Notes under the pieces: model-generated | What the model was told of the DNA's origin: nothing | The model's database searches: none | Seen by the model: only the letters and a program-made list of their open reading frames with translations | Position numbers and translations under genes: made by a program | NCBI RefSeq assembly: GCF_002906855.1 | Contig: NZ_MINI01000038.1 | Coordinates: forward strand, 1,922,001-1,986,000 | Direction: 5' to 3' | DNA: 64,000 nt | DNA from: Pseudomonas putida | GTDB taxonomy: Bacteria; Pseudomonadota; Gammaproteobacteria; Pseudomonadales; Pseudomonadaceae | Part shown: piece after piece, positions 43,695 to 54,987 of the stretch | Position numbering within the stretch: position 1 is the stretch's first letter | How the letters are laid out: each line of letters opens with the position of its first letter

Positions 43695-43708
43695 GGTCTG
43701 CCACTTTC

Positions 43709-44823
43709 ATGGAAAACATGCACAGCGCCATGGACTCCCTCGTCCACGGCTCCAATACCCTGTTCATCCTCATGGGCGCCATTCTGGTGCTCGCCATGCA
43801 CGCCGGCTTCGCGTTCCTCGAAGTGGGCACCGTGCGCCACAAGAACCAGGTCAACGCGCTGTCAAAGATCCTCAGTGATTTCGCGATCTCCGCGCTGGTG
43901 TATTTCTTCATCGGCTACTGGATCGCCTATGGCGTGAATTTCCTCCAGCCAGCGTCGCAACTGGCAGCTGACCACGGTTATGCGCTGGTCAAATGCTTTT
44001 TCCTGCTGACCTTCGCCGCCGCGATTCCCGCGATCATCTCGGGGGGGATCGCCGAACGTGCGCGGTTCGCGCCGCAGCTATGTGCCACGGCGTTGATCGT
44101 GGCGTTCATCTACCCCTTCTTCGAGGGGGTGGTATGGAATGGCAATCTGGGTGTGCAGGCCTGGCTGCAGGCCCGTTTCGGTGCGCCGTTCCATGACTTT
44201 GCCGGCTCGGTGGTGGTGCATGCCATGGGCGGCTGGCTGGCGCTGGCGGCGGTGCTGTTGCTGGGTGCGCGGCGCGGGCGCTATCGGGACGGTCGGCTGG
44301 TGGCCTTCGCACCGTCGAGCATTCCGTTCCTGGCGCTGGGCTCGTGGATCCTGATCATCGGCTGGTTCGGCTTCAACGTGATGAGTGCCCAGACCTTGCA
44401 GGGCGTCAGCGGCCTGGTGGCGATCAACTCGCTGATGGCCATGGTCGGCGGCACCCTGGCGGCCTTGCTGGCCGGGCGCAACGACCCGGGCTTCCTGCAC
44501 AATGGCCCGCTGGCGGGTCTGGTGGCGATCTGTGCCGGCTCTGATCTCATGCACCCCATCGGTGCGCTGGCCACCGGCCTGGTGGCAGGGGTGCTGTTCG
44601 TCTGGAGTTTCACGGCTGCGCAGAATCGCTGGAAGATCGACGATGTGCTCGGTGTCTGGCCGCTGCACGGCTTGTGCGGCCTGGCGTCCTGGTCGCACTG
44701 ATCGGTGGTTTTGCCGTGTATGGCCTGATTCGCCAACTGCATGGCCTGCGTTTGAGCCATGAGCAGGAGTTCCAGGGCGCAGACCTGTCGCTGCACCGGA
44801 TCGGTGCCACCAGCCAGGATTGA
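43709..44823 (+). pseudogene. amt: Ammonium transporter Amt, internal deletion and frameshift
   Basis: The first frame (43709-44701) encodes about 330 residues of an Amt/Rh transporter: MENMHSAMDSLVHGSNTLF, GFAFLEVGTVRHKNQVNALS, first pore histidine in FAGSVVVHAMGG, second in VWPLHGLCG. Directly after that the frame becomes ASWSH and stops. The normal C-terminus resumes in the next frame (44683-44823): LVALIGGFAVYGLIRQLHGL and a full cytoplasmic tail. Compared with E. coli AmtB, about 40 residues between HGVCG and the last helix are missing. A single-base sequencing error cannot explain both the loss and the shift. The gene is probably inactive. Confidence 0.85.
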
Positions 44824-44899
44824 GCAGGGTCAGGTGCAGAGTGGGCAGGACAGACTTAGAATAAGTCTCTTCCTACAGCCAAATCGGTTCTTGCCCTCC

Positions 44900-45139
44900 A
44901 TGCTGCCTGAATGCCAACTCTTCGGTACCGTCGGGTGCCACTTGTGCGAAGTGGCCGAAGCCGTGCTGATGCCCTTTGTTGAACACGGCTTGCTGATCGA
45001 GTTGGTCGATATCGCCGATGACCAGGCGTTGTTCGAGCGGTACGGATTGATCATTCCGGTGTTGCGGCGCTGCGATAATTCGGCAGAGCTGCACTGGCCA
45101 TTCGATGCCGAACAGGTAGTGGCCTTCCTCGCCCAGTGA
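44900..45139 (+). CDS. Glutaredoxin-like (DUF836) protein
   Basis: A 79-residue thioredoxin-fold protein with CxxC as GTVGCHLCEVAEAVL near residue 13 and the cis-proline in GLIIPVLRR. It matches the DUF836 glutaredoxin-like family of short redox proteins. The ATG at 44900 gives MLPECQLFG. Partner unknown. Confidence 0.85.
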   Translation: MLPECQLFGTVGCHLCEVAEAVLMPFVEHGLLIELVDIADDQALFERYGLIIPVLRRCDNSAELHWPFDAEQVVAFLAQ

Positions 45140-45248
45140 CGGGCAGCGGGAATGCTTGCCCTCGTGTATGGCCTGCAGGCCAGGAATGAAGATGACGAAC
45201 CGTTGAATGGTCATCGGTCCATTTTGCATCTTCATCGAGAGCCCCGCC

Positions 45249-45680
45249 ATGCTGATCACGCCACATTTCGCCCTGGAAGAGCTGATTACTTCGCAAGTTG
45301 CCGCGAGAGAAGGGTTGGACAACACCCCTACGCCTGAAGTCTTGAGTAATCTGCGGCTGCTTTGCCAAGCGCTCGAGCAGGTCCGAGGGTTGTTCGGTTG
45401 CCCTATCATTGTCAGCAGCGGATACCGCAGTGCGGCGGTCAATGCGCGCGTCGGCGGGGCGCGAGGCAGCCAACACGTGCAAGGCCTGGCTGCGGATTTC
45501 ACGGTGATCGGCGTCGATAACCGGGAAGTGGTCAGGCAGATAAGCAAGAGTGATGTGGCGTTCGACCAGTTGATCCTGGAATTCGACCGCTGGGTTCATC
45601 TGTCGGTATCAACGGCCGCACCGCGCGGCGAGGTGCTGACCATTCGCAAGGGTACGGGCTACCTGCCAGGCTTGCAGTAG
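45249..45680 (+). CDS. M15-family peptidase (D-Ala-D-Ala carboxypeptidase-like)
   Basis: A 143-residue protein with the Peptidase_M15_3 zinc site: SQHVQGLAADF (His and Asp ligands near residues 79-86) and a later His in DRWVHLSVS. The fold is shared by small peptidoglycan peptidases and phage endolysins. No signal peptide is visible, as in endolysins, yet no other phage gene lies nearby. It may be a domesticated lysis gene; it ends 40 bases before the LexA box. Confidence 0.85.
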   Translation: MLITPHFALEELITSQVAAREGLDNTPTPEVLSNLRLLCQALEQVRGLFGCPIIVSSGYRSAAVNARVGGARGSQHVQGLAADFTVIGVDNREVVRQISKSDVAFDQLILEFDRWVHLSVSTAAPRGEVLTIRKGTGYLPGLQ

Positions 45681-45720
45681 CGTTCGAGCCGATTGACGGC
45701 GCGGTGTCGCTCTTCGTATG

Positions 45721-45736
45721 CTGTATATAAATACAG
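45721..45736 (+). promoter_or_regulatory. LexA (SOS) box
   Basis: CTGTATATAAATACAG differs from the canonical CTGTATATATATACAG at one base. It ends 15 bases before the ATG at 45752, so bound LexA would block that gene's promoter. Confidence 0.9.
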
Positions 45737-45751
45737 TATCGAGGTGAACTC

Positions 45752-46060
45752 ATGCTCAACGTCGAGCAACTCAAGTACAGCGTCAACCGTATGCCGGTGG
45801 AGCGGGTGTGCGACGCCGTGCTGGAATTGCGCCTCGAAGGCCTGGTCACCGACGACCGTACGCCGTTCGGCAAGGTGCATTTCAACACGTGTTTTGCCGA
45901 GATCGAGGCCTTGTTCCAGCGTGCCGGTTACCACCGTGGGCTGGATGTCGTGGGTTACCAGGGCCTGGTCTATGCGCTATATGACCCTGGGCGCTGGGAA
46001 CCCGTGCAGGTACTGCGTTGGTTGAAGGCGCATAGCGAGGGGGTGATCGAGGCTGGTTGA
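45752..46060 (+). CDS. Small putative SOS-induced protein
   Basis: A 102-residue soluble protein, MLNVEQLKYSVNRMPVERV at the start, YDPGRWEPVQVLRWLKAHSE near the end. No domain was recognised. Its start has GAGG eight bases upstream, and a near-perfect LexA box overlaps its promoter region, so damage induction is likely. A pseudouridine synthase follows 50 bases later and could be partly cotranscribed. Confidence 0.8.
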   Translation: MLNVEQLKYSVNRMPVERVCDAVLELRLEGLVTDDRTPFGKVHFNTCFAEIEALFQRAGYHRGLDVVGYQGLVYALYDPGRWEPVQVLRWLKAHSEGVIEAG

Positions 46061-46110
46061 GGCGCCGGGCTTGGGGGATAATGCCCGGCTTTGATTGCTC
46101 GAGCCCTGCC

Positions 46111-46995
46111 ATGACCACGTCTTTCGACCCCGCCCACCAGCAAGCCAGCACGGTCTGCCTGCCGCCCGGCAATTGGGAGACGGTACTCGATTGCTTGTGC
46201 GACCATTTCAAGGCCATTGAGCGCGCGCAGTGGCTTGACCGCTTCGCGCGCGGCCGGGTGCTCGATGCCGAGGGCAGGGCGATTGCTGCCGACTTGCCCT
46301 ACCGGCGCGGTATGCGTCTTCACTATTTTCGCGAGGTGCCCAACGAGCGGCCGATTCCGGTGCAGGAAACCATCCTGCATGTGGATGAGCACCTGGTGGT
46401 GGCCGACAAGCCGCATTTCCTGCCGGTGACGCCAACCGGTGAATACGTCGAGCACACCCTGTTGCGCCGCCTGATCCGACGCCTGGGCAACCCGCACCTG
46501 GTGCCGTTGCATCGCATCGACCGGCACACCGCCGGGCTGGTGCTGTTCTCCGCCAATCCGCAGACGCGCAGCGTGTATCAACGGTTGTTCCCTGAGCGGC
46601 GGATCGACAAGCGCTATCAAGCCATCGCTGCCGCTTTGCCGCAGCATGCATTCCCCTTGGTGCATAAGAGTCGCCTGGTGCATGGCGAGCCGTTCTTCCG
46701 CATGCACGAAGTGGCAGGGGAGGCCAACAGCGAGACCTTTGCCGAAGTGCTCGAGAGGCATGGTGAGATGTGGCGCTACGGGCTGTCGCCAGTAACGGGC
46801 AAGACGCATCAGTTGCGAGTGCACATGGCGGCGTTGGGGGCGGGGATCTGCAATGACCCGTTCTATCCCGAGTTGCTCAAGGAACAAGACGACTATCAGC
46901 GGCCGTTGAAGCTGCTGGCGCAGAGCTTGCGATTTGCCGACCCGTTGACCGGCGAGGAGCGCTACTTCGAGAGCAGGCTGACACTGGACTGGTGA
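46111..46995 (+). CDS. RluA-family RNA pseudouridine synthase
   Basis: A 294-residue enzyme with the RluA-class motif PLHRIDRHTAGLVLF, the aspartate in HRIDR being catalytic (near residue 136), and the conserved PVTGKTHQLRVHMA late in the chain. There is no clear N-terminal S4 domain. Substrate RNA position is not predictable. The ATG at 46111 gives MTTSFDPAHQ; the open frame from 46057 overlaps the preceding gene's stop. Confidence 0.9.
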   Translation: MTTSFDPAHQQASTVCLPPGNWETVLDCLCDHFKAIERAQWLDRFARGRVLDAEGRAIAADLPYRRGMRLHYFREVPNERPIPVQETILHVDEHLVVADKPHFLPVTPTGEYVEHTLLRRLIRRLGNPHLVPLHRIDRHTAGLVLFSANPQTRSVYQRLFPERRIDKRYQAIAAALPQHAFPLVHKSRLVHGEPFFRMHEVAGEANSETFAEVLERHGEMWRYGLSPVTGKTHQLRVHMAALGAGICNDPFYPELLKEQDDYQRPLKLLAQSLRFADPLTGEERYFESRLTLDW

Positions 46996-47004
46996 GTGTT
47001 GCGG

Positions 47005-47052
47005 CCTGTACCGGGCTCTTCGCCAGCAAAGCGGGGATGAGCCCGGTACAGG
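47005..47052. terminator. Long hairpin between convergent genes
   Basis: Perfect 14-bp arms (CCTGTACCGGGCTC / GAGCCCGGTACAGG) enclose a 20-base loop, between the convergent pseudouridine synthase and chemoreceptor genes. It resembles REP in place and size but differs in sequence. Confidence 0.65.
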
Positions 47053-47064
47053 TCGGCAACCGAC

Positions 47065-48630
47065 CTAGCGGTTGAATCGCTCCACCAGCGAATACTGGCC
47101 GCCGGCAGTGCTGGTCAGCTCTTCGCTGAGAAGCGCCGAATGCTGCGCCTGCTCGGCTGTCTGGTCGGCCAGTTGGGCGATGGTGCTGATGTTGCGGCTG
47201 ATCTCGTCGGCCACTGCAGTCTGCTCTTCGGTGGCGGCGGCGATCTGGGTCGCCATGTCTGTGATATTGGCCACTGCTTCGCTGATGCCGACCAGTGCCT
47301 GGTCGGCCTGCATGACGCGCTCGACGCCTTCCTGGGCCTGGCGGTGGCCGGTTTCCATGGTCAGCACGGCGTTGTTTGCCGTCTGTTGCAGTTTGGCGAT
47401 CAGGCCGTGGATTTGCCCGGTCGATTCGGCAGTGCGTTGGGCCAGCTGGCGTACTTCGTCGGCGACTACGGCGAAACCACGGCCCATCTCGCCGGCACGG
47501 GCCGCTTCGATGGCGGCGTTGAGCGCCAGCAGGTTGGTCTGGTCGGCGATACCCTTGATCACATCGACCACACCACCGATCTCGTCACTGTCCTTGGCCA
47601 GTTGGGTCACGGTCTGCCCGGTCCCGCCCACGGCGCTGGACAAGCGCTCGATGGCATCCCGGGTTTCCCCGGCGATCTGACGGCCCTGGCTGGTCAGGCG
47701 GTTGGCTTCCTGGGTGGCGTCAGCGGTGCGTTGCACGTGGTTGGCCACTTCCTGGGTGGTAGCGGCCATCTGGTTGACGGCGGCGGCGACCTGTTCGGTC
47801 TCCACGCGCTGGCGCTCCAGGCCCGAGGAGCTCTTGTGCGCCAAGGCATCGGACTGGCGGGCCTGGTCGCTGAGGTGCTCGGCGCTGTCCTGCAGGCGGG
47901 TCAGGCAGGTCTTCATGCGCGCGTCTTGGCTGAGCATGGCCATCTCCAGACGTGCCTGCACGCCACGGCTGTCGGTGTACATCTGCGCGATCAGCGGGTC
48001 GGAGGTGGTCTGCTCGGCCAGGCGCAGCAGGCGTTTGAGGCCGCGCTGCTGCCAGCTCAGGCCGAACAGGCCGAGCGGTACCGACAGGCCGGCGGCCAGC
48101 GCGAAGCCCCAGGAGTGGCCGAGCCAGTTGCCAATCAGGAAACCGACCTGGCTGACCAGGATGAACGGCAGCCAGTCCTGGAGTACCGGCAGCCAGCGAT
48201 CACGGCGCGGGATGGCAGTCTTGCCGTCGTTGATGCGCTGGTACAAGGCCTCGGCACGGCGGATTTGCTCGGCGGTCGGTTTGACGCGCACCGACTCGAA
48301 ACCGACGACCTGGTTGTTCTCGAAAATCGGTGTGACGTAGGCGTTGACCCAGTAGTGGTCGCCGGATTTGCAACGGTTCTTGACGATGCCCATCCACGGC
48401 AAGCCTTGCTTGAGGGTTTGCCACATGTGGGCAAACACCGCAGTCGGCACATCGGGGTGGCGCACCAGGTTGTGGGGGGCGCCAATCAGCTCTTCACGGG
48501 TGAAACCGCTGATCTCGACGAACGCATCGTTGCAGTAGGTGATCACACCCTTGGCATTGGTGGTGGAGATCAACCGTTGTTGGGCAGGGAAAGTCCGTTC
48601 CCTTTGGGTAATCGGCTGGTTGTTGCGCAT
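47065..48630 (-). CDS. aer: Aer-like aerotaxis receptor (PAS methyl-accepting protein)
   Basis: A 521-residue chemoreceptor with an N-terminal cytoplasmic PAS domain (residues ~20-120; CNDAFVEISGFTREELIG, HNLVRHPDVPTAVFAHMW) of the FAD-binding Aer type, hydrophobic hairpin (~160-205), and a C-terminal signalling domain with the tip INQTNLLALNAAIEAARAGE-type segment (here IADQTNLLALNAAIEAARAG). No periplasmic sensor. It probably reports redox state. The ATG at 48630 gives MRNNQPITQRERTF, as in Aer. P. putida has several paralogues; this one next to acnA corresponds to aer-2 (from memory). Confidence 0.88.
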   Translation of the reverse strand: MRNNQPITQRERTFPAQQRLISTTNAKGVITYCNDAFVEISGFTREELIGAPHNLVRHPDVPTAVFAHMWQTLKQGLPWMGIVKNRCKSGDHYWVNAYVTPIFENNQVVGFESVRVKPTAEQIRRAEALYQRINDGKTAIPRRDRWLPVLQDWLPFILVSQVGFLIGNWLGHSWGFALAAGLSVPLGLFGLSWQQRGLKRLLRLAEQTTSDPLIAQMYTDSRGVQARLEMAMLSQDARMKTCLTRLQDSAEHLSDQARQSDALAHKSSSGLERQRVETEQVAAAVNQMAATTQEVANHVQRTADATQEANRLTSQGRQIAGETRDAIERLSSAVGGTGQTVTQLAKDSDEIGGVVDVIKGIADQTNLLALNAAIEAARAGEMGRGFAVVADEVRQLAQRTAESTGQIHGLIAKLQQTANNAVLTMETGHRQAQEGVERVMQADQALVGISEAVANITDMATQIAAATEEQTAVADEISRNISTIAQLADQTAEQAQHSALLSEELTSTAGGQYSLVERFNR

Positions 48631-48936
48631 GAGCTGAATAGTCCGTAAGGCTTTCGACAGATATCGGCAAGCCACTGGTTTTATTGAATGGATATTTAAA
48701 TTACTTGATCTGGGGCAATTGGCCATCAGCGCGATTGCAGTATGGGCGACCGCCGTCCAGTGCTGGGAAGGGGCAGTTTGCTTGCGTTCATGACCGTTAG
48801 ATGACAGTTAGAGCCAATGATGACCGACCGGCCATCAAAGTGCTACTGGCAATGGCAGACTTTTCTTGTGGGCATGCGCCTCCAGCGCCGCAGGCGCGGC
48901 GCTAAAGGCAACAGGGCAGTGGATGGGGTCAGCAGG
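48631..48936. other. Intergenic region between acnA and the aer-like gene
   Basis: These 306 bases hold no gene. A perfect stem AGCGCCGC/GCGGCGCT (48884-48903) just past the acnA stop is a candidate terminator without T tract. The AT-rich part near 48640-48720 probably contains the aer promoter. Confidence 0.45.
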
Positions 48937-51678
<2,742 letters not shown>

Positions 51679-51900
51679 TGCCAACTCCTTGTGCGGCGGG
51701 GCCCGGCACGGCTGCTTGTGGCCGGTGCCACCGCGCTGTTTCGGCCCGTACGGCACGGACCTGGCTGAATGGTCAGGTTAGCTCCGTTTGGTGCCCCTGA
51801 CTCTTTTCTGGACCGGCGGGGCATGTCGCAGGTTCCGATCTTCCTTTATCATCGCCGCCCTGCCGGCGCCCGTGGTGCGCCAGCCGTAGTGGAGTGAGAG

Positions 51901-52965
51901 ATGAATACCCTGTTCATGCATTGCCGGCCCGGTTTCGAGGGTGAGGTCTGCGCCGAGATCAGCGAACATGCCGCCCAGTTGGGTGTGGCCGGTTATGCCA
52001 AGGGCAAGCCGCAGAGCGCTTGTGCCGAGTTCGTCTGTGCCGAGGCCGAAGGTGCCGAGCGCCTGATGGCCCAGCTGCGCTTCGCGCAACTGATCTTCCC
52101 TCGCCAGTGGGCGCGGGGCACGTACATCGAGCTGCCGGAAACCGACCGCATCAGCGTGCTGCTGGCGCATCTGGCCGAGCACCCGGTGTTCGGCAGCCTG
52201 TGGCTGGAGGTACTGGACAGCAACGAGGGTAAGGAGCTGTCGACTTTCTGCCGCAAGTTCGAAGTGCCGCTGCGCAAGGCCCTGGAAAAGGCCGGCCGCC
52301 TGGTCGACAACGCCAGCCTGCCGCGCCTGCTGCTGACTTTCATCAGCGGCCGTCGGGTATTCGTTGGCGTGGCCGAGGCGAACAACAGCGCGCTTTGGCC
52401 GATTGGTATCCCGCGCCTGAAGTTCCCGCGCGAGGCCCCCAGCCGTTCGACGCTCAAGCTGGAAGAGGCCTGGCACCAGTTCATCCCGCGTGAGCACTGG
52501 GAGCAGCGCCTTGGCGACGACATGAAGGGTGTCGACCTGGGCGCTTCGCCAGGCGGCTGGACTTACCAGCTGGTGCGCCGTGGCATGCTGGTCACTGCCA
52601 TCGACAATGGGCCGATGGCCGAAAGCCTGATGGAGACTGGGCTGGTAGAGCACCTGATGGCGGACGGTTTCACCTGGCAGCCGAAGCAGCCGGTGGACTG
52701 GATGGTCTGCGATATCGTCGAGAAGCCGGCGCGGACCACCTCGCTGATCGAGACGTGGCTGGGGGAGGGGCTGTGCCGTGAGGCAGTGGTCAACCTGAAG
52801 TTGCCGATGAAGCAGCGTTATGCCGAGGTGCGCCGGTTGCTGGACCGTATGGAGGCGACTTTCAAGGCGCGTAAGGTCAAGGTGTCGATTGCCTGCAAGC
52901 AGCTGTATCACGACCGTGAGGAAGTGACTTGCCATTTGCGTCGGCTCGATTTGAAACCGCGTTGA
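51901..52965 (+). CDS. rlmM: 23S rRNA 2'-O-ribose C2498 methyltransferase
   Basis: A 354-residue enzyme: N-terminal THUMP-like domain (MNTLFMHCRPGFEGEVCAEI), central linker, and C-terminal Rossmann methyltransferase with SAM motif GVDLGASPGGWTYQLVRRGM near residue 210 and a K-D-K-E-type set (including VCDIVEKP and NLKLPMK). RlmM methylates C2498. It stands 128 bases before tusA. Confidence 0.95.
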   Translation: MNTLFMHCRPGFEGEVCAEISEHAAQLGVAGYAKGKPQSACAEFVCAEAEGAERLMAQLRFAQLIFPRQWARGTYIELPETDRISVLLAHLAEHPVFGSLWLEVLDSNEGKELSTFCRKFEVPLRKALEKAGRLVDNASLPRLLLTFISGRRVFVGVAEANNSALWPIGIPRLKFPREAPSRSTLKLEEAWHQFIPREHWEQRLGDDMKGVDLGASPGGWTYQLVRRGMLVTAIDNGPMAESLMETGLVEHLMADGFTWQPKQPVDWMVCDIVEKPARTTSLIETWLGEGLCREAVVNLKLPMKQRYAEVRRLLDRMEATFKARKVKVSIACKQLYHDREEVTCHLRRLDLKPR

Positions 52966-53092
52966 GGTTGCCAGGCGCAAGTCTTGAGTGCTGCGTGGGC
53001 CACACGCACCACTCAAGGCATGCACCAGCGCCCTACCTCTTGGTCGACACGACCGGATGCGCCACAATAGGCGATCATTTGCGGAGCCCCCC

Positions 53093-53335
53093 ATGACTGA
53101 TTTCACCCCCGATGCCATCCTCGACGCCACCGGCCTCAACTGCCCGGAACCGGTGATGATGCTGCACCAGCACGTGCGCAACCTGGCCGCTGGCGGCCTG
53201 CTCAAGGTCATCGCCACCGACCCGTCGACCCGCCGTGACATCCCCAAGTTCTGCAACTTCCTCGGCCACGAATTGCTGCAGCAGCAGGAAGAAGCCGGTA
53301 CCTACCTGTACTGGATCCGCAAGAAAACCGACTGA
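53093..53335 (+). CDS. tusA: Sulfurtransferase TusA
   Basis: An 80-residue sulfur-carrier protein with the TusA signature LDATGLNCPEPVMMLHQ, in which the single cysteine (residue 17) carries persulfide. It relays sulfur to tRNA 2-thiouridine synthesis and molybdenum cofactor pathways. The ATG at 53093 is used; the frame from 52988 is non-coding. Confidence 0.94.
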   Translation: MTDFTPDAILDATGLNCPEPVMMLHQHVRNLAAGGLLKVIATDPSTRRDIPKFCNFLGHELLQQQEEAGTYLYWIRKKTD

Positions 53336-53395
53336 ACCGCGCTGGAACACACCTCGCGTAGCGCCTACACTGCGCTCTCCAGACAGGAGAGCGCC

Positions 53396-54538
53396 ATGCT
53401 GATAGTTGCCGACGAGAATATCCCGCTGCTCGATGCCTTCTTTGAAAGCTTCGGCGAGATCCGCCGTTATCCCGGCCGCAGCCTCGACGCCGCCAGCGTC
53501 AAGGACGCCGATGTGCTGCTGGTGCGCTCGGTGACCAAGGTCGACCGGCAACTGCTCGAAGGCAGCAAGGTGCGCTTCGTCGGCACCTGCACCATCGGCA
53601 CCGACCACCTGGACCTGGACTACTTCGCCGAAGCCCGCATCCACTGGAGCAGCGCACCGGGCTGCAATGCCCGTGGCGTGGTCGATTACGTGCTGGGCAG
53701 CCTGCTGACCCTGGCCGACCTGGACGGCGTGGCACTGCCACAACGCACCTATGGTGTGGTGGGCGCTGGCGAAGTCGGTGGCCGTCTGGTGCGTGTGCTG
53801 CACGGCCTGGGCTGGAAGGTGGTGGTCTGCGACCCGCTGCGCCAAGCCGCCGAGGGCGGCGACTTCGTCAGCCTGGCGACGATCCTTGAACAATGCGACG
53901 TGATCAGCCTGCACACCCCGCTGCAGCGTGGCGGTGAGCATCCGACCTGGCACCTGCTCGGTGAAGCGCAGCTGGCGCAACTGCGCCCCGGTGCCTGGCT
54001 GATCAACGCCAGCCGCGGGCCAGTGGTGGACAACGCAGCGCTACGTGAGCTGCTGCTGGATCGTGAAGATGTGCACGCGGTGCTCGATGTCTGGGAAGGC
54101 GAGCCGCAGGTCGACCTGCAGTTGGCAGACCTGTGCACCCTGGCCACGCCGCACATTGCCGGCTACAGCCTGGATGGCCGCCAGCGTGGCACGGCGCAGA
54201 TCTATCAGGCCTTGTGCCGCTACCTGGGCGAAGCCGAAAGCGTGCGGCTGGCCGATCTGCTGCCGCCGCCGCCGTTGGCGCAAATCGAGCTGGACGGCAC
54301 GGCGGAGCCTGCCTGGGCTCTGGCGGCTCTGTGCCGGGCAGTGTATGACCCACGGCGGGATGATGCCGATTTCCGTCGCAGCCTGAGTGACGATGTGGCT
54401 GAGCAGCGGGCGGCGTTCGACCAGTTGCGCAAGCAGTATCCGCCACGGCGGGAGATCGAAGGGTTGGCGGTGCGCGTGAGGGGCGAGGCGCCGCAGTTGG
54501 CGCAGATGGTCAATGCCCTGGGCGGCGTGTTGGCCTGA
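53396..54538 (+). CDS. pdxB: Erythronate-4-phosphate dehydrogenase
   Basis: A 380-residue NAD-dependent D-2-hydroxyacid dehydrogenase, second step of pyridoxal phosphate synthesis. Motifs: MLIVADENIPLLDAFFESFG, NAD-binding VVGAGEVGGRLVRVLHGLG (near residue 120), catalytic Arg in NASRGPVVDNAAL, and His in TPHIAGYSLDG. The C-terminal PdxB dimerisation domain is intact. GAGAG precedes the ATG. Confidence 0.95.
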   Translation: MLIVADENIPLLDAFFESFGEIRRYPGRSLDAASVKDADVLLVRSVTKVDRQLLEGSKVRFVGTCTIGTDHLDLDYFAEARIHWSSAPGCNARGVVDYVLGSLLTLADLDGVALPQRTYGVVGAGEVGGRLVRVLHGLGWKVVVCDPLRQAAEGGDFVSLATILEQCDVISLHTPLQRGGEHPTWHLLGEAQLAQLRPGAWLINASRGPVVDNAALRELLLDREDVHAVLDVWEGEPQVDLQLADLCTLATPHIAGYSLDGRQRGTAQIYQALCRYLGEAESVRLADLLPPPPLAQIELDGTAEPAWALAALCRAVYDPRRDDADFRRSLSDDVAEQRAAFDQLRKQYPPRREIEGLAVRVRGEAPQLAQMVNALGGVLA

Positions 54539-54570
54539 TTGCCCGATAAGCCAGTACGGGTAAAAACAAA

Positions 54571-54593
54571 AAACCCGGCATATAGCCGGGTTT
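54571..54593. terminator. Bidirectional terminator (pdxB / small gene)
   Basis: AAACCCGGC and GCCGGGTTT form a 9-bp stem with a 5-base loop between the convergent pdxB and the small minus-strand gene; A and T runs flank it on either side. Confidence 0.88.
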
Positions 54594-54608
54594 CAAAGCA
54601 TTCTTGCT

Positions 54609-54782
54609 TCAGCCGTGGCGTACTTTCTTCACGCGGCTGTCTTCCAGGTCCTTGCAGGCCTGCTGGATCATCTGCTCGGTGATCTCGATCTCGCGGCCCT
54701 GGGCGTCGACGATCGAACCACAGGCCTTGGGTTGTGGTTTGTTCTGCGGCTTCACAGTGTCGCTGCCATGTTGCAAGCTCAT
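54609..54782 (-). CDS. Small conserved protein (PA1571-like)
   Basis: A 57-residue protein ending ITEQMIQQACKDLEDSRVKK, with GSIVDAQGREIEITE in the middle. This pattern resembles a small Pseudomonas family named after PA1571 (recognised from memory, not verified). The ATG at 54782 is preceded by AGGAGATATT, a strong Shine-Dalgarno. Function unknown. Confidence 0.75.
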   Translation of the reverse strand: MSLQHGSDTVKPQNKPQPKACGSIVDAQGREIEITEQMIQQACKDLEDSRVKKVRHG

Positions 54783-54987
54783 AGAATATCTCCTCATCAG
54801 GATCAGGTTCAGGTTAAACCTGCGCCGTGACTGGCCTGTTACAAAAGTTATCGTGTGCACCAAGGCCTGCACAGTCCAGCAGAAAGCGCGGCAAAGCTCC
54901 AGAGGCCTGTTAGATCGATGGGTTATAGGTACGCGCAACGTGGATGAATGGTAGTCTTCATTCTTCCTGCTTTCCCCGGTTCACCTC

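Larger units (their letters stand above)
43390..43708. other. Divergent intergenic control region (yqjD-like / amt)
   Basis: These 319 bases contain no gene. The right part holds the putative NtrC sites and sigma-54 promoter of amt described separately. The left part should hold the promoter of the yqjD-like operon. Around 43498-43550 is a GC-rich stretch able to form a hairpin (GGGCGTAGCCCGGGGCGGTG and following), role unknown. Confidence 0.5.
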
